The translations under genes and the position numbers were made by a program. The notes under the pieces were generated by a model. The model saw only the letters and a list, made by a program, of their open reading frames with translations, was not told the DNA's origin and searched no databases. Positions 63,995 through 64,000 of a stretch of DNA of 64,000 nt are shown here, in pieces; within the stretch, counting starts at the first letter, position 1, and each line of letters starts with the position of its first letter. This stretch comes from Serinicoccus hydrothermalis (GTDB taxonomy: Bacteria; Actinomycetota; Actinomycetes; Actinomycetales; Dermatophilaceae): positions 2,976,001 through 3,040,000 of the forward strand of contig NZ_CP014989.1 of NCBI RefSeq assembly GCF_001685415.1, written 5' to 3'.

Positions 63995-64000
63995 GAGGTC

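Overview
The window is GC-rich (roughly 70-75 % by eye) chromosomal DNA of a Gram-positive actinobacterium. Supporting signs are an XPB-type helicase, a WXG100 protein, a DUF3263 protein, an Eis-type acetyltransferase, menaquinone genes, a GPP34 protein, frequent GTG starts, many four-base ATGA/GTGA overlaps between genes, and many starts that look leaderless (TAnnnT 6-8 nt before the start codon). A Micrococcales genus near Intrasporangiaceae/Ornithinimicrobiaceae is my guess, not something the sequence proves. I see no rRNA, tRNA, CRISPR array, transposase, integrase or replication origin.

Layout. 0-5 kb: a molybdate import operon with its regulator, then an SGNH hydrolase and uracil-DNA glycosylase. 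5-10 kb: DUF3263 protein, formate-THF ligase, a sodium:solute symporter with a universal stress protein, and an MBL-fold hydrolase. 10-14 kb: groL behind two CIRCE operators and followed by a strong terminator, a WXG100 protein, a DUF4031-Nudix protein, then about 0.7 kb of three different tandem repeats. 14-19 kb: HD hydrolase, APH-like kinase, DoxX protein, and a membrane glycosyltransferase pair whose first gene is frameshifted at a G8 tract. 19-24.5 kb: a three-gene operon of a rifamycin-phosphotransferase-like enzyme, a TetR regulator and a HelD-family RNA polymerase helicase, with a candidate TetR operator. 24.5-31.6 kb: thiamine-binding protein, an atypical Nramp-like transporter, UDP-sulfoquinovose synthase with an SQD2-like glycosyltransferase (sulfolipid pathway), an ABC-F protein, and a small DUF6308-like gene enclosed by two identical 83-bp direct repeats.

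31.6-37 kb: a stress module (response regulator, sensor kinase, HtrA protease; MprAB-PepD-like) and XPB helicase. 37-41 kb: an FMN riboswitch and the ribD-ribE-ribBA-ribH riboflavin operon. 41-46 kb: HMG-CoA lyase, GPP34 protein, an ABC exporter and a Nudix hydrolase. 45.7-48.5 kb: a tandemly duplicated small membrane-protein gene whose second copy has lost its stop codon and runs in frame into an M13 metallopeptidase. 48.6-54.5 kb: an acyltransferase gene broken by one in-frame TAG, a helicase-associated/WYL-like protein and an FGGY sugar kinase. 54.6-61.6 kb: menaquinone genes menD, menF and menG interleaved with an Eis-like acetyltransferase, an MFS transporter and a GNAT. A TPR protein runs to the right edge.

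Across the whole window the 7-mer GTATGCC/GGCATAC is strongly over-represented (about 80 sites by eye), in both orientations and all reading frames, and it forces rare codons. Long perfect inverted repeats, each of different sequence, sit mostly between convergent genes.
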